This document shows, piece by piece, positions 1 through 6,741 of a stretch of DNA of 12,565 nt (its first letter is position 1; every line of letters begins with the position of its first letter). Location: the NCBI RefSeq assembly GCF_001557215.1, contig NZ_LSJM01000145.1, positions 1-12,565 on the forward strand. Reading direction: 5' to 3'. The position numbers and the translations under genes were made by a program. The stretch comes from Sphingomonas sp. CCH9-E2 (GTDB taxonomy: Bacteria; Pseudomonadota; Alphaproteobacteria; Sphingomonadales; Sphingomonadaceae). Below the pieces are notes generated by a model. That model ran no database searches. It had not been told where the DNA came from and worked only from the letters and a program-made list of their open reading frames with translations.

Positions 1-115
1 CGCTTCCGGGCCTTATTCGTCTCAGCGCCTTCGCTAATCAGCTGGAACCACAGGCGGAACGAAGTTGCCCGCCGGGCATTTCTCCCTCGCACAGTTGCAC
101 AAGCGGAGAAGCGTA

Positions 116-250
116 ATGCGTAAGATTCTGACGATGGCGATGCTGGTGGGCGGTCTCGCCCTGTCGGCGTGCAACACGGTCGAAGGCCTGGGTCGCGACG
201 TCGAGTCGGCCGGCGACACCGTCGCAAAGACCGCCGAAGACGCCAAATAA
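116..250 (+). CDS. Entericidin A/B-family small lipoprotein
   Basis: This encodes a 44-residue lipoprotein precursor. The N-terminus is Met-Arg-Lys followed by a hydrophobic stretch (about residues 4-16) and the lipobox L-S-A-C, so Cys19 would be lipidated and become residue 1 of a mature peptide of about 26 residues. The mature part (NTVEGLGRDVESAGDTVAKT) is the typical amphipathic tail of entericidin EcnA/EcnB-like peptides, which are membrane-anchored cell-envelope stress or toxin/antidote lipoproteins in enterobacteria. In alphaproteobacteria their role is not established. I chose the ATG at 116 because GGAG at 105-108 lies seven bases upstream and because the signal peptide starts there. 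An in-frame ATG at 65 would add 17 residues with no lipoprotein character. No second ecn-like gene is visible. The gene converges on tatC with 13 bp between the stop codons. Confidence 0.9.
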   Translation: MRKILTMAMLVGGLALSACNTVEGLGRDVESAGDTVAKTAEDAK

Positions 251-263
251 GCCGAAGCTTTCC

Positions 264-1049
264 CTATCCCTCACCTGCGGCGGCTTCGGCCGCCGCTTCC
301 TTTTCACGGCTTCTGCGCGTGATCTTGATCGCGATCAGCGACAGGAAATATAGTCCGCACAACGGTCCGGCGAGCAACAGCTGAGACCCGATGTCCGGCG
401 GGGTCAGCACCGCGGCGATCGCAAACGCGGCCACCACCGCATAGCGCCACGCGCCCTTGAGCTGCTCGTACGTCACGATCCCCGCGCGCTCGAGCAGCAT
501 CAGCAGTACCGGCAGCAGGAACGAGATGCCGAACGCGAAAATGAACTGCATCACGAAATCGAGATAATTGCCGACCGCCGGCAACGCTTCCTGCTTCACC
601 CCGCCGCCCAGATCGCCTTCCAGCCCGAGCAGGAATTTCAACGCGACCGGAATCGCGAAATAATAGGCCATCGCCGCCCCCGAGCAGAACAGCACTGGGG
701 TCGCCAGCAGGAACGGCAGCAGCGCGCGCTTTTCCTTGCGGTACAGGCCCGGCGCGACGAACTGCCACAGCTGGTTGGCGATGATCGGGAAGGACAGCAT
801 GAGCGCGCCGAAGAACCCGACCTTGATCTGGACCAGGAACGCCTCGAAAATCTGGGTGAAGATCAGCCGATCCTGCCCCGCCGCCGCCAGCGGGTGCACC
901 AGAAAGCCGAAAATCGGCTTGGCGAAGTAGAAACACGCAGCAAAGGTCACCACCAGCGCCACGACGCAGTAGATCAGCCGCCGCCGCAATTCGACCAGAT
1001 GGTCCAGCAGCGGCGCTTCGGTATTGGCGAGTTCGTCGGTATCGCTCAC
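264..1049 (-). CDS. tatC: Sec-independent (Tat) protein translocase subunit TatC
   Basis: TatC is the multi-spanning inner-membrane subunit that recognises the twin-arginine motif of folded substrates and, with TatB, forms the receptor of the Tat export system. The 261-residue product has the family layout: a cytoplasmic N-terminus with LLDHLVELRRRL (residues 14-25), then six hydrophobic spans. The first cytoplasmic loop contains FVAPGLYRKE, where Phe97 and Glu106 correspond to Phe94 and Glu103 of the E. coli signal-binding site. The late motif LTPPDI lies at about residues 215-220. The C-terminal tail (REKEAAAEAAAGEG) is polar and alanine-rich and is encoded over a hairpin that probably terminates the convergent lipoprotein gene. 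The start codon overlaps the tatB stop (ATGA), which implies translational coupling. It is the last gene of the minus-strand cluster. Confidence 0.97.
   Translation of the reverse strand: MSDTDELANTEAPLLDHLVELRRRLIYCVVALVVTFAACFYFAKPIFGFLVHPLAAAGQDRLIFTQIFEAFLVQIKVGFFGALMLSFPIIANQLWQFVAPGLYRKEKRALLPFLLATPVLFCSGAAMAYYFAIPVALKFLLGLEGDLGGGVKQEALPAVGNYLDFVMQFIFAFGISFLLPVLLMLLERAGIVTYEQLKGAWRYAVVAAFAIAAVLTPPDIGSQLLLAGPLCGLYFLSLIAIKITRRSREKEAAAEAAAGEG
277..305 (+). terminator. Rho-independent terminator of the lipoprotein gene, inside the tatC 3' end
   Basis: The sequence has an 8-bp all-GC stem (GCGGCGGC at 277-284, GCCGCCGC at 289-296) closed by a TTCG tetraloop and followed on the + strand by TTCCTTTT. 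It lies 27 bp after the lipoprotein stop codon and has the polarity expected to end that transcript. The same bases encode the Ala/Glu-rich C-terminal tail of TatC on the other strand. No T-run follows the hairpin in the minus direction, so it should act one way only. Confidence 0.65.
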
Positions 1050-1486
1050 GACTCCGCCTTCTTCTTGCGCGGTGTGCGCGGCTTGCGTGCCGGCGCCGCC
1101 GGAGCCTCGGCGGCCACTTCGACCACTTCGGGCGTGAATACCGGCTGCTCGACTATCACCGGGGCCGGGTCATCGGCTGCGTCCGGCAGGACCGCCGGTG
1201 CCGCCCCCTGCGGGTTGGGATCATAGACAGGGGCCGGCAGCATCTTTTCGGGCGGATGCTCGCGCATGATCCGCGCATTTTCCTCGGCCCATTTCTTTTC
1301 CAGCTCGGCCAGTTCCGCCTCGCGGACCATATTGTCGAAGCCGCTGCGGAACTGGTTCGCAACGCGCCGCGCCTTGCCGACCCACTGGCCGACAAAGCGC
1401 ATCGCCTTTGGCAAATCCTTCGGCCCGATCACCAGCAGGGCGACGATGCCCACCACCAGAAATTCGGGCGCGTTGAAATCGAGCAT
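1046..1486 (-). CDS. tatB: Sec-independent (Tat) protein translocase subunit TatB
   Basis: TatB is a single-span membrane protein that partners TatC in the substrate receptor. The 146-residue product starts MLDFNAPEFLVVGIVALLVIG. Glu8 is in its conserved place in the short periplasmic segment, a transmembrane helix covers about residues 9-21, and GPKDLPKAMRFVG (21-33) is the hinge and start of the amphipathic helix. This is a TatB rather than TatA signature, since TatA has FG at the hinge. A charged helical region (AELAELEKKWAEENARIMRE) follows, then a Pro/Ala/Val-rich acidic segment and a basic C-terminus (ARKPRTPRKKKAES), the usual variable tail. The gene lies 47 bp after tatA and overlaps tatC by 4 bp. 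No strong Shine-Dalgarno precedes the ATG, so it may rely partly on coupling or on GCGGA-like pairing. Confidence 0.95.
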   Translation of the reverse strand: MLDFNAPEFLVVGIVALLVIGPKDLPKAMRFVGQWVGKARRVANQFRSGFDNMVREAELAELEKKWAEENARIMREHPPEKMLPAPVYDPNPQGAAPAVLPDAADDPAPVIVEQPVFTPEVVEVAAEAPAAPARKPRTPRKKKAES

Positions 1487-1533
1487 CGATCAGCCGGTCC
1501 GCAAGGCCGCGGCACCGGGCCGCGGCGGAAAAG

Positions 1534-1794
1534 TCAGCGTTCGTCCTGTGCCGGACGCGCTTCGGCCGCCGTATTGACGTGCGGCTGCGGCTGCGGCTGC
1601 GGATCGACCACGCGCTTCGCCTCGATCTCGGCGGGCTTGGCGGCCGCCGCATCGTCGTCGTCGGCCATACCCTTCTTGAACTGCTTGATGCCCTTGGCGA
1701 CGTCACCCATCATGTTCGAGAAGCGGCTGCCGCCGAACAGAAGGATTACGAGAACACCGACGATCAGCCAGTGCATCAGACTCATGCTACCCAT
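1534..1794 (-). CDS. tatA: Sec-independent (Tat) protein translocase subunit TatA
   Basis: TatA oligomerises at the TatBC receptor to form the export conduit. The 86-residue product begins [20 protein letters not shown], a short N-terminus and one transmembrane helix. The diagnostic FG hinge (Phe20-Gly21) follows, then an amphipathic helix with [13 protein letters not shown] and an acidic DDDD patch, both typical of TatA. The C-terminal tail is variable and includes a Gln-Pro repeat (PQPQPQPH) encoded by a near-perfect GCGGCT hexamer repeat at 1581-1602. I chose the ATG at 1794 because GGAGA lies six bases upstream; Met4 is a less likely alternative. The gene begins 28 bp after the scpB stop and continues the same polycistronic run. 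The tatABC order is standard. Confidence 0.95.
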   Translation of the reverse strand: MGSMSLMHWLIVGVLVILLFGGSRFSNMMGDVAKGIKQFKKGMADDDDAAAAKPAEIEAKRVVDPQPQPQPHVNTAAEARPAQDER

Positions 1795-1822
1795 CGGAAC
1801 TCTCCGTTGATTCTGCGCCTAT

Positions 1823-2425
1823 CTAGTCGTCTTCGTCGGGGGTTTCCACCGCTTCCGGGCCAGAGCCTTCCGAATGTGCCGCCTCAAACGCCAGATCGAC
1901 CGGATCGAGCAGCCCGGCGGCGCGCAGATCGTCGATCCCGGGCAGGTCGCGGCGGCTCGCCAGCCCGAAATGGGTGAGGAATTCGGGCGTCGTCGCATAC
2001 ATCAGCGGGCGTCCCGGCACCTCGCGCCGCCCCGCCGGGCGGATCCACCCCGCCTCCATCAGCACGTCGAGCGTGCCCTTGGATATCTGCACGCCGCGAA
2101 TCGCCTCAATCTCGGCGCGCGTCACCGGCTCGTGATAGGCGATGATCGCCAGCGTCTCGATCCCAGCGCGACTGAGTTTGCGGCTGTCCTCACGGTCGCG
2201 GCGCAGGAAATTGGCGAGGTCCGGCGCAGTCTGGAAATGCCAGCGCCCGCCACGCTCGACCAGCTCGATCCCGCGCCCGGCATAATGTTCGGTCAGCGCC
2301 GCCAGCGCGGCTGCGATATCCGCCTCGTCCCCGACATAGGCGCGCAGGTCGGCCAGCGTCAGCGGCGCCTCCGCCGCGAACAGCACCGCCTCCACCGCGC
2401 GCATCGTTTCGTCGGGCGGCGTCAC
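1823..2425 (-). CDS. scpB: Segregation and condensation protein B (ScpB)
   Basis: ScpB is the winged-helix (kite) subunit of the Smc–ScpA–ScpB condensin that compacts and segregates the chromosome. The 200-residue product shows both winged-helix regions. The first is AVEAVLFAAEAPLTLADLRA (about 10-29). The second is the strongly conserved block SRAGIETLAIIAYHEPVTRA (85-104), followed by EAIRGVQ and by EAGWIRPAGRREVPGRPLMY (124-143), then TPEFLTHFGL. The C-terminus is acidic (ETPDEDD), as is common. I chose the GTG at 2425 because it overlaps the scpA stop as GTGA, which fits translational coupling and gives a family-length protein. The open frame extends upstream to 2590, but that part lies over scpA and has no ScpB character. 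The ATG at 2404 (Met8) is an alternative. Smc itself is not in the window. Confidence 0.95.
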   Translation of the reverse strand: MTPPDETMRAVEAVLFAAEAPLTLADLRAYVGDEADIAAALAALTEHYAGRGIELVERGGRWHFQTAPDLANFLRRDREDSRKLSRAGIETLAIIAYHEPVTRAEIEAIRGVQISKGTLDVLMEAGWIRPAGRREVPGRPLMYATTPEFLTHFGLASRRDLPGIDDLRAAGLLDPVDLAFEAAHSEGSGPEAVETPDEDD

Positions 2426-3153
2426 GCCTCGATCCCCCGGAGATAGAGCGGCGCAAAGGCGGACTTTTGGCGGATCTCGACCCGCCCCTGCTTCGCCAGT
2501 TCCAGCGCCGCGACGAACGAGCTGGCCAGCGCCGACTTGCGATACGACCCGCTGGCATCCTCGGGCAGGAAGCTCTCGATCGTGCTCCACTCGATCCGCT
2601 GCCCGATCAGCTCGGACACGCGGTGGATCGCTTCCTCCAGCGTCATCACCGGGCGCACGGCGACGATATGCATTACGGGCCGCGTGCGCGCGCTGATCTG
2701 CCCATAGGCAGAGATCAGGTCATAGATTTCCGCCTGCCTGCGCGATTTGCGCACGGTCTTCAGCCCCTCCGGTGCGCCCCGCGGGAAGACATCACGCCCC
2801 AGCCGGTCGCGCGCCACCAGCCGCGCGCCCGCCTCGCGCATCGCGCTCAGCCGCTCCAGCCGCAACTGCAGTCGCAGTGCCATCTCTTCCGGGCTCGGCT
2901 CGATCTCCGGGTCGCGCGGCAGCAACAGCGCCGATTTGAGATAGGCCAGCCACGCCGCCATCACGAGATAGTCGGCGGCCAGCTCCAGCTTCAGCTCGCG
3001 CGCCTCGTTCACATAGCGCAGATACTGATCGACCAGCTGCAGGATCGACAGTTGCCGCAAATCGACCTTCTGGCTCCGCGCCAGCGCCAGCAACAGGTCG
3101 AGCGGCCCTTCCCAGCCGTCGATATCGATGGTGAGGGGCGCGGGATCGGTCAT
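2422..3153 (-). CDS. scpA: Segregation and condensation protein A (ScpA kleisin)
   Basis: ScpA is the kleisin that bridges the two heads of the Smc dimer and binds ScpB. The 243-residue product starts MTDPAPLTIDIDGWEGPLDL. DGWEGPLDLLLALARSQKVDLRQLSI is the N-terminal kleisin signature, followed by VDQYLRYV and LAADYLVMAAWLAYLKSALLLP (about 59-80). The C-terminal winged helix holds FVAALELAKQGRVEIRQ and FAPLYLR, as in other ScpA proteins. The ATG at 3153 overlaps the nagZ stop (ATGA), and the stop overlaps scpB (GTGA), so nagZ, scpA and scpB appear translationally chained. The frame is open for 339 bp upstream of this start, but that part lies over nagZ in another frame and is a shadow. The position between nagZ and scpB is characteristic of alphaproteobacteria. 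Confidence 0.96.
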   Translation of the reverse strand: MTDPAPLTIDIDGWEGPLDLLLALARSQKVDLRQLSILQLVDQYLRYVNEARELKLELAADYLVMAAWLAYLKSALLLPRDPEIEPSPEEMALRLQLRLERLSAMREAGARLVARDRLGRDVFPRGAPEGLKTVRKSRRQAEIYDLISAYGQISARTRPVMHIVAVRPVMTLEEAIHRVSELIGQRIEWSTIESFLPEDASGSYRKSALASSFVAALELAKQGRVEIRQKSAFAPLYLRGIEA

Positions 3154-4151
3154 GCCAGCGCCAGCAACGCCTCCCGTTTGGCGATCAGATCGTCGATCGC
3201 GCCCGGCTCGGGTCGCACGCTCGCCATCGCGCGCTCCAGCCGCGCCAGCGTCGCCGGCGGTGCATCGCTCAGCCGCCCGACAATCTCCTCCATCTCGCCC
3301 ATCCGCGCCCAGCAATCGAGCGCGACGTCGCACCCCGCCGCGATCGCCTGCGCTGCCTTCTCGCCCGCCGTGCCGGTCAGCGCCTTCATGTCGATATCGT
3401 CGGTCATCAGCAGCCCGTCGAAGCCGATCCGCCCGCGGATCACATCGCGGATTACGGTCGGGGACAGCGTCGCGGGGTTCTCCGCATCCCATGCCTTGAA
3501 CACGACGTGGCAGGTCATCCCCATCGGCGCGTCCTTGAGCGTCCGGAACGGTTCGATATCGCGCTCCAGCGCCGCATCGTCCGCATCGACCACCGGCAGT
3601 TCGTAATGGCTGTCGACCACGCCGCGGCCATGGCCGGGCATATGCTTGACCACGCCGACCACGCCGCCCTTCGCCATCCCGTCGAGCATCGCGCGTCCCA
3701 GTGCCGCGACCTGCATCGGCTCGCTCCCGAACGTCCGCCCGCCCACCGCCGGGGTCGTCTCGGGCATGCGCACGTCGAGCAGCGGCGCGCAGTTCACCGT
3801 CACCCCAACCTCGGCCAGCATCAGCGCCAGCGCCTGCCCGTTCGCCCGCGCCGCCTCGATCGCCGAAGACGGAGCTAGCTCATACAAAGCATCGAAGGCA
3901 GGTCCGGCGGGAAAGGCCGGCCATTCCGGCGGCTGCATCCGCGCGACGCGCCCGCCCTCCTGATCGATCAGGATCGGCAGATCGTCGCGCCCGGACAGGT
4001 CGCGCAAGCTATCGGTCAGCGCACGCATCTGCGCCCGATCGACGCAGTTGCGCCCGAACAGGATGTAACCGAGCGGATCGGCGTCGCGGAAGAACGCAGC
4101 TTCGTCGGCGGTAAGGACAGGGCCGGACAGGCCAAAAATGACGGGCTTCAG
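3150..4151 (-). CDS. nagZ: Beta-N-acetylhexosaminidase NagZ, probable CTG start
   Basis: NagZ is a cytoplasmic family 3 glycoside hydrolase that removes GlcNAc from GlcNAc-anhydroMurNAc-peptides during peptidoglycan recycling. With the start proposed here the product is 333 residues, the usual length. Visible motifs are DQEGGRVARM (from residue 63), KHMPGHG (169-175), DSH (180-182, the loop with the general acid/base His) and GFDGLLMTDDIDM, with the nucleophile Asp at about 251. The first ATG in frame is at 4028, but the 41 residues before it are clearly NagZ: PVIFGLSGPVLTADEAAFF, then GYILFGRN, the first barrel strands. Between the upstream stop (4200-4202) and that ATG there is no ATG, GTG or TTG in frame. 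CTG at 4149-4151 is followed by Lys-Pro-Val-Ile and preceded by GGAGG with six bases between, so it is the best start. A base error or allele change from ATG is the alternative. The stop overlaps scpA. Confidence 0.9.
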   Translation of the reverse strand: MKPVIFGLSGPVLTADEAAFFRDADPLGYILFGRNCVDRAQMRALTDSLRDLSGRDDLPILIDQEGGRVARMQPPEWPAFPAGPAFDALYELAPSSAIEAARANGQALALMLAEVGVTVNCAPLLDVRMPETTPAVGGRTFGSEPMQVAALGRAMLDGMAKGGVVGVVKHMPGHGRGVVDSHYELPVVDADDAALERDIEPFRTLKDAPMGMTCHVVFKAWDAENPATLSPTVIRDVIRGRIGFDGLLMTDDIDMKALTGTAGEKAAQAIAAGCDVALDCWARMGEMEEIVGRLSDAPPATLARLERAMASVRPEPGAIDDLIAKREALLALA

Positions 4152-4160
4152 AACAAACCT

Positions 4161-4240
4161 CCGTTCGCCCTGAGCTTGTCGAAGGGCAGTCCTGCTCTTC
4201 TAGGGAGAAGAACGGCGCTTCGACAAGCGCAGCGCGACAG
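4161..4240. repeat. REP-like inverted repeat pair between the SPOR gene and nagZ
   Basis: GCTTGTCGAAG at 4174-4184 is matched by its exact reverse complement CTTCGACAAGC at 4218-4228. Between them a nested 6-bp hairpin (TCTTCT at 4196-4201, AGAAGA at 4206-4211) has an AGGG loop. The left arm extends outwards as CCGTTCGCCCTGA and the right arm as GCAGCGCGACAGG, so the outer parts have diverged. The shape is that of a paired REP/BIME element. I recall the core (CTTCGACAAGCTCAGGGCGAAC) as common between sphingomonad genes, but this was not checked. It fills nearly all the gap between the two genes, and its nagZ-proximal edge runs straight into the nagZ Shine-Dalgarno. Confidence 0.7.
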
Positions 4241-4246
4241 GCTGCG

Positions 4247-4957
4247 TCACCCCGCCGCCAGGAAACACGCCTCGCCCGCGGCCTTCAGCTTGCCGCACAG
4301 CTCCCGCGCCTGCCCGTTGCTCCCCGCGTTGACGCGCAGGCGGTAGAAGGTCTTGCCGCCCACGTCCGCCTTGGCGATCCCCTTGCCCAACGGCGCAAGG
4401 TAGGAAAAGCGCTTCGACAGCCGCGCCCAGGCGGCGTTGGCCTCCGCTTCGCTCGGGAAGGAGCCGAGCTGGATCGTCGCGCTGCCCGCTGACGGCCCTG
4501 GCGCTGCCTGGGTCGGCGCGGCGGCCTTGGGCACGGCACCTGTCGGGATCGGCGCGACGACGCGGCTCGCGCCCTTGACCGGGGTCGGGCTCGCCTTGGG
4601 CGCAGCCTTGCCGTCCACCGGCGTCTCCGGCACCGCTGAGACATCGACCGACCCGTTGGTGGTCGCGCCTTCGCTCGCGGCGAACACGGTGTCGCCCTCG
4701 CCCTCGACCTTCATGCCGCCGGGTTCGTCCGGCTTGACCTTGTAATCGCCTTCCTGTGCGTTGATCAGCGCGCCGGTGCCTTCCCCCGTCACCGTGCGCT
4801 GATACCACCACCAGCCAAAGGCCGCCGCGGCGATAATCGCCAGCCCGACCAGCGCCAGCAGGATGATGCGCAGGACCGACGGTCCCTCGCGATAATCATC
4901 CTCGACCGTCTCCAGCCACGGCAGCCGGTCGTCATTATAATCCTCGCCCGCGTTCAT
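4247..4957 (-). CDS. SPOR-domain inner-membrane protein
   Basis: This is a 236-residue bitopic membrane protein with a C-terminal SPOR domain, a fold that binds denuded glycan strands at the division septum. The order is: an acidic cytoplasmic N-terminus (about 1-27); one transmembrane helix (VLRIILLALVGLAIIAAAAF, about 28-47) ending in GWWWYQR; a long Pro/Ala/Thr/Gly-rich periplasmic linker (about 55-158); then SPOR from about 160 (ATIQLGSFPSEAEANAAWAR, ending FYRLRVNAGSNGQARELCGK and EACFLAAG). The overall plan resembles FtsN or DedD, but the linker has no FtsN-specific motif I can recognise, so no symbol is given. The ATG directly abuts the argS stop with no spacing, so reinitiation or coupling is likely. 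The argS–SPOR–nagZ order suggests a role at the cell wall during division, as an inference from context. Confidence 0.92.
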   Translation of the reverse strand: MNAGEDYNDDRLPWLETVEDDYREGPSVLRIILLALVGLAIIAAAAFGWWWYQRTVTGEGTGALINAQEGDYKVKPDEPGGMKVEGEGDTVFAASEGATTNGSVDVSAVPETPVDGKAAPKASPTPVKGASRVVAPIPTGAVPKAAAPTQAAPGPSAGSATIQLGSFPSEAEANAAWARLSKRFSYLAPLGKGIAKADVGGKTFYRLRVNAGSNGQARELCGKLKAAGEACFLAAG

Positions 4958-6685
4958 TCAGCTCAGCTCCTGAACCGCCTCGACCCCCATGATGTTGAGA
5001 CCGTTACGAATAACCTGCCCGATTGCGTCGGCAAGGAAAAGCCGTGCGCGGGTCAGCGGCACATTGTCGGGCAGGATGAAACGGCGCGACGGATCGTCAT
5101 TGCCCATATTCCACCAGGCGTGGAACTCGGCGGCCAAGTCATAGAGATAAAAGGCGATTCGGTGCGGCTCACGCGCCGCCGCCGCCCCCTCGACCACGCG
5201 CGGATATTGCGCGGCGAGCTTCACCAGCGCCAGTTCGCGTGTATCAAGCAGGGACAGATCGGCATTGCCCGACAGGTCCAGCCCGGCATCGTCGGCCCGC
5301 CGATGCAGCGAAGCGACCCGCGCATGGGCATATTGGACATAGAAAACCGGATTGTCCTTCGACGCCTCGACCACCTTGGCGAAGTCGAAATCCATCTGCG
5401 CATCGGCCTTGCGGGTCAGCATGGTGAAGCGGACCACGTCCTTGCCCACTTCCTGCACCACATCCGCCAGCGTGACGAAATTGCCCGACCGCTTGGACAT
5501 CTTCACCGGCTCGCCCGCGCGGAGCAGGCGCACCATCTGGACGAGCTTGACGTCGAACCGCGTCTTGCCGCCGGTCAGCGCGGCGACGGCGGCGGTGATC
5601 CGCTTGACCGTCCCGGCATGGTCCGCGCCCCAGATGTCGATCAGCTGGTCGGCCGATTGCGCCTTCTGGAAATGATAGGCCATGTCCGCGCCGAAATAGG
5701 TCCAGGCGCCGTTCGACTTCTTGATCGGGCGGTCCTGATCGTCGCCGAATTTGGTCGAACGGAACAACGGCAGCTCGACCGGTTCCCAGTCATCGGGCAG
5801 CTCGCCCTTGGGCGCTTCGAGCACGCCGTCATAGACCAGGTCGTTGGCCCGCAGCCACGCCTCGGCCTCCTCCGGCTTGCCCGCCGCCTGCAGCTCGGCC
5901 TCGGACGAGAACAGGTCGTGATGGATGCCGAGCAGCGCGAGGTCGCTGCGGATCATCACCAGCATGTCGGCAACCGCCTCCTTGCGGAACAGCGCCAGCC
6001 ACGCGCTCTCGTCCTTGCCGACAAATGCGTCGCCATGCTCGCGCGCCAGCCGCTCGCCGACTGGCTTCAGATACTCGCCCGGATACAGGCCTTCGGGGAT
6101 CTCGATCGTCTCGCCCAGCGCCTCGCGGTACCGCAGGTGCGCCGACCGGGCGAGGACATCGACCTGCCCGCCCGCGTCGTTGACATAATATTCGCGGATC
6201 ACCTGGTGCCCGACCGCTTCGAGCAGGCTGGCAAGCGCGTCGCCCACCACCGCGCCGCGGCAATGGCCCATATGCATCGGCCCCGTCGGGTTGGCGGAGA
6301 CATATTCGATATTCACCGTAACGCCCGCGCCGCCCTGCGACCGGCCATAGGCATCGCCCACCTGCGTGATTGCGGCCAGTTCGCCGCGCCACGTCGCATC
6401 GGTCAGGCTCATATTGATGAAGCCCGGCCCGGCGACCGACACCGCCGACACTTCGTCGAGCTTCTCCAGCTCGACCGCGATCTTCTCGGCCAGCGCGCGC
6501 GGATTGGTCCCTGCCGGCTTGGCCAGCACCATCGCGGCGTTGGTGGCCAGGTCGCCATGCGTCACGTCACGCGGCGGCTCCACCGTCACCGCGCGTCGCT
6601 CCAGCCCCGTCGGCAGATCGCCGGATGCGACCAGGGCATCCAGCGCGGCGTCGAGATGGGCGGCAAAACGGGTGTAGAGCGTCAT
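4958..6685 (-). CDS. argS: Arginyl-tRNA synthetase
   Basis: This cytoplasmic class I aminoacyl-tRNA synthetase charges tRNA-Arg. The product is 575 residues, the normal size. Domains in order are: the N-terminal Add-1 domain (MTLYTRFAAHLDAALDALVA…, with THGDLATNAAMVLAK at about 42-56); the catalytic Rossmann fold with the HIGH-type motif HMGH at 138-141, in the conserved context VSANPTGPMHMGHCRGAVVGD; the KMSKS-type loop KMSKRSGN at 395-402; and the C-terminal anticodon-binding DALR domain (FYVQYAHARVASLHRRA onward). I chose the ATG at 6685 because the family N-terminus begins there. The frame remains open to a GTG at 6745 that overlaps the rarD stop as GTGA, but the extra 20 residues look non-native. 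No strong Shine-Dalgarno is visible at either site. The next gene abuts the stop codon. Confidence 0.97.
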   Translation of the reverse strand: MTLYTRFAAHLDAALDALVASGDLPTGLERRAVTVEPPRDVTHGDLATNAAMVLAKPAGTNPRALAEKIAVELEKLDEVSAVSVAGPGFINMSLTDATWRGELAAITQVGDAYGRSQGGAGVTVNIEYVSANPTGPMHMGHCRGAVVGDALASLLEAVGHQVIREYYVNDAGGQVDVLARSAHLRYREALGETIEIPEGLYPGEYLKPVGERLAREHGDAFVGKDESAWLALFRKEAVADMLVMIRSDLALLGIHHDLFSSEAELQAAGKPEEAEAWLRANDLVYDGVLEAPKGELPDDWEPVELPLFRSTKFGDDQDRPIKKSNGAWTYFGADMAYHFQKAQSADQLIDIWGADHAGTVKRITAAVAALTGGKTRFDVKLVQMVRLLRAGEPVKMSKRSGNFVTLADVVQEVGKDVVRFTMLTRKADAQMDFDFAKVVEASKDNPVFYVQYAHARVASLHRRADDAGLDLSGNADLSLLDTRELALVKLAAQYPRVVEGAAAAREPHRIAFYLYDLAAEFHAWWNMGNDDPSRRFILPDNVPLTRARLFLADAIGQVIRNGLNIMGVEAVQELS

Positions 6686-6710
6686 GTGCGGGTCCAATGG
6701 TTTTCCGAAG

Positions 6711-6733
6711 CCGGGCGCTCTAGCGCACCCGGG
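6711..6733. repeat. Short GC-rich imperfect palindrome between rarD and argS
   Basis: A near-palindrome lies between the rarD stop and the argS start, centred on GCGCTCTAGCGC (6715-6726), with CCGGG and CCCGGG flanks separated by a two-base asymmetry. It can form a hairpin in the rarD transcript. No T-run follows on the minus strand, so it is not a convincing rho-independent terminator. It may simply lower read-through or protect mRNA ends. Confidence 0.4.
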
Positions 6734-6741
6734 GGCGTTCG

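Noticed and set aside
44..66. Possible EcfG-type general stress promoter before the lipoprotein gene (GGAAC at 44-48, GTT at 64-66)
   Set aside because: The 15-base spacing from GGAAC to GTT is about two bases too short for the known consensus, and the second GGAAC (56-60) has no partner at the right distance.
1..115. Possible gene end or RNA before the lipoprotein gene
   Set aside because: I saw no coding frame with family character, no tRNA-like fold and no clear promoter; it reads as an ordinary upstream region.
1581..1602. GCGGCT hexamer tandem repeat in tatA
   Set aside because: It stays in frame and encodes a Gln-Pro repeat in the variable TatA tail. Length changes would be tolerated, and there is no sign of phase variation.
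3154..3492. Upstream extension of scpA
   Set aside because: The extra residues are Arg/Asp/Gly-rich and lie over the nagZ coding region in another frame. The ATGA overlap with nagZ and the family N-terminus fix the start at 3153.
4200..4811. 203-codon minus-strand frame over the SPOR gene, in the same frame as nagZ
   Set aside because: It is a shadow of the SPOR-protein gene with a Gly/Arg-rich product, and it ends in the stop just upstream of nagZ. It is not a nagZ fusion.
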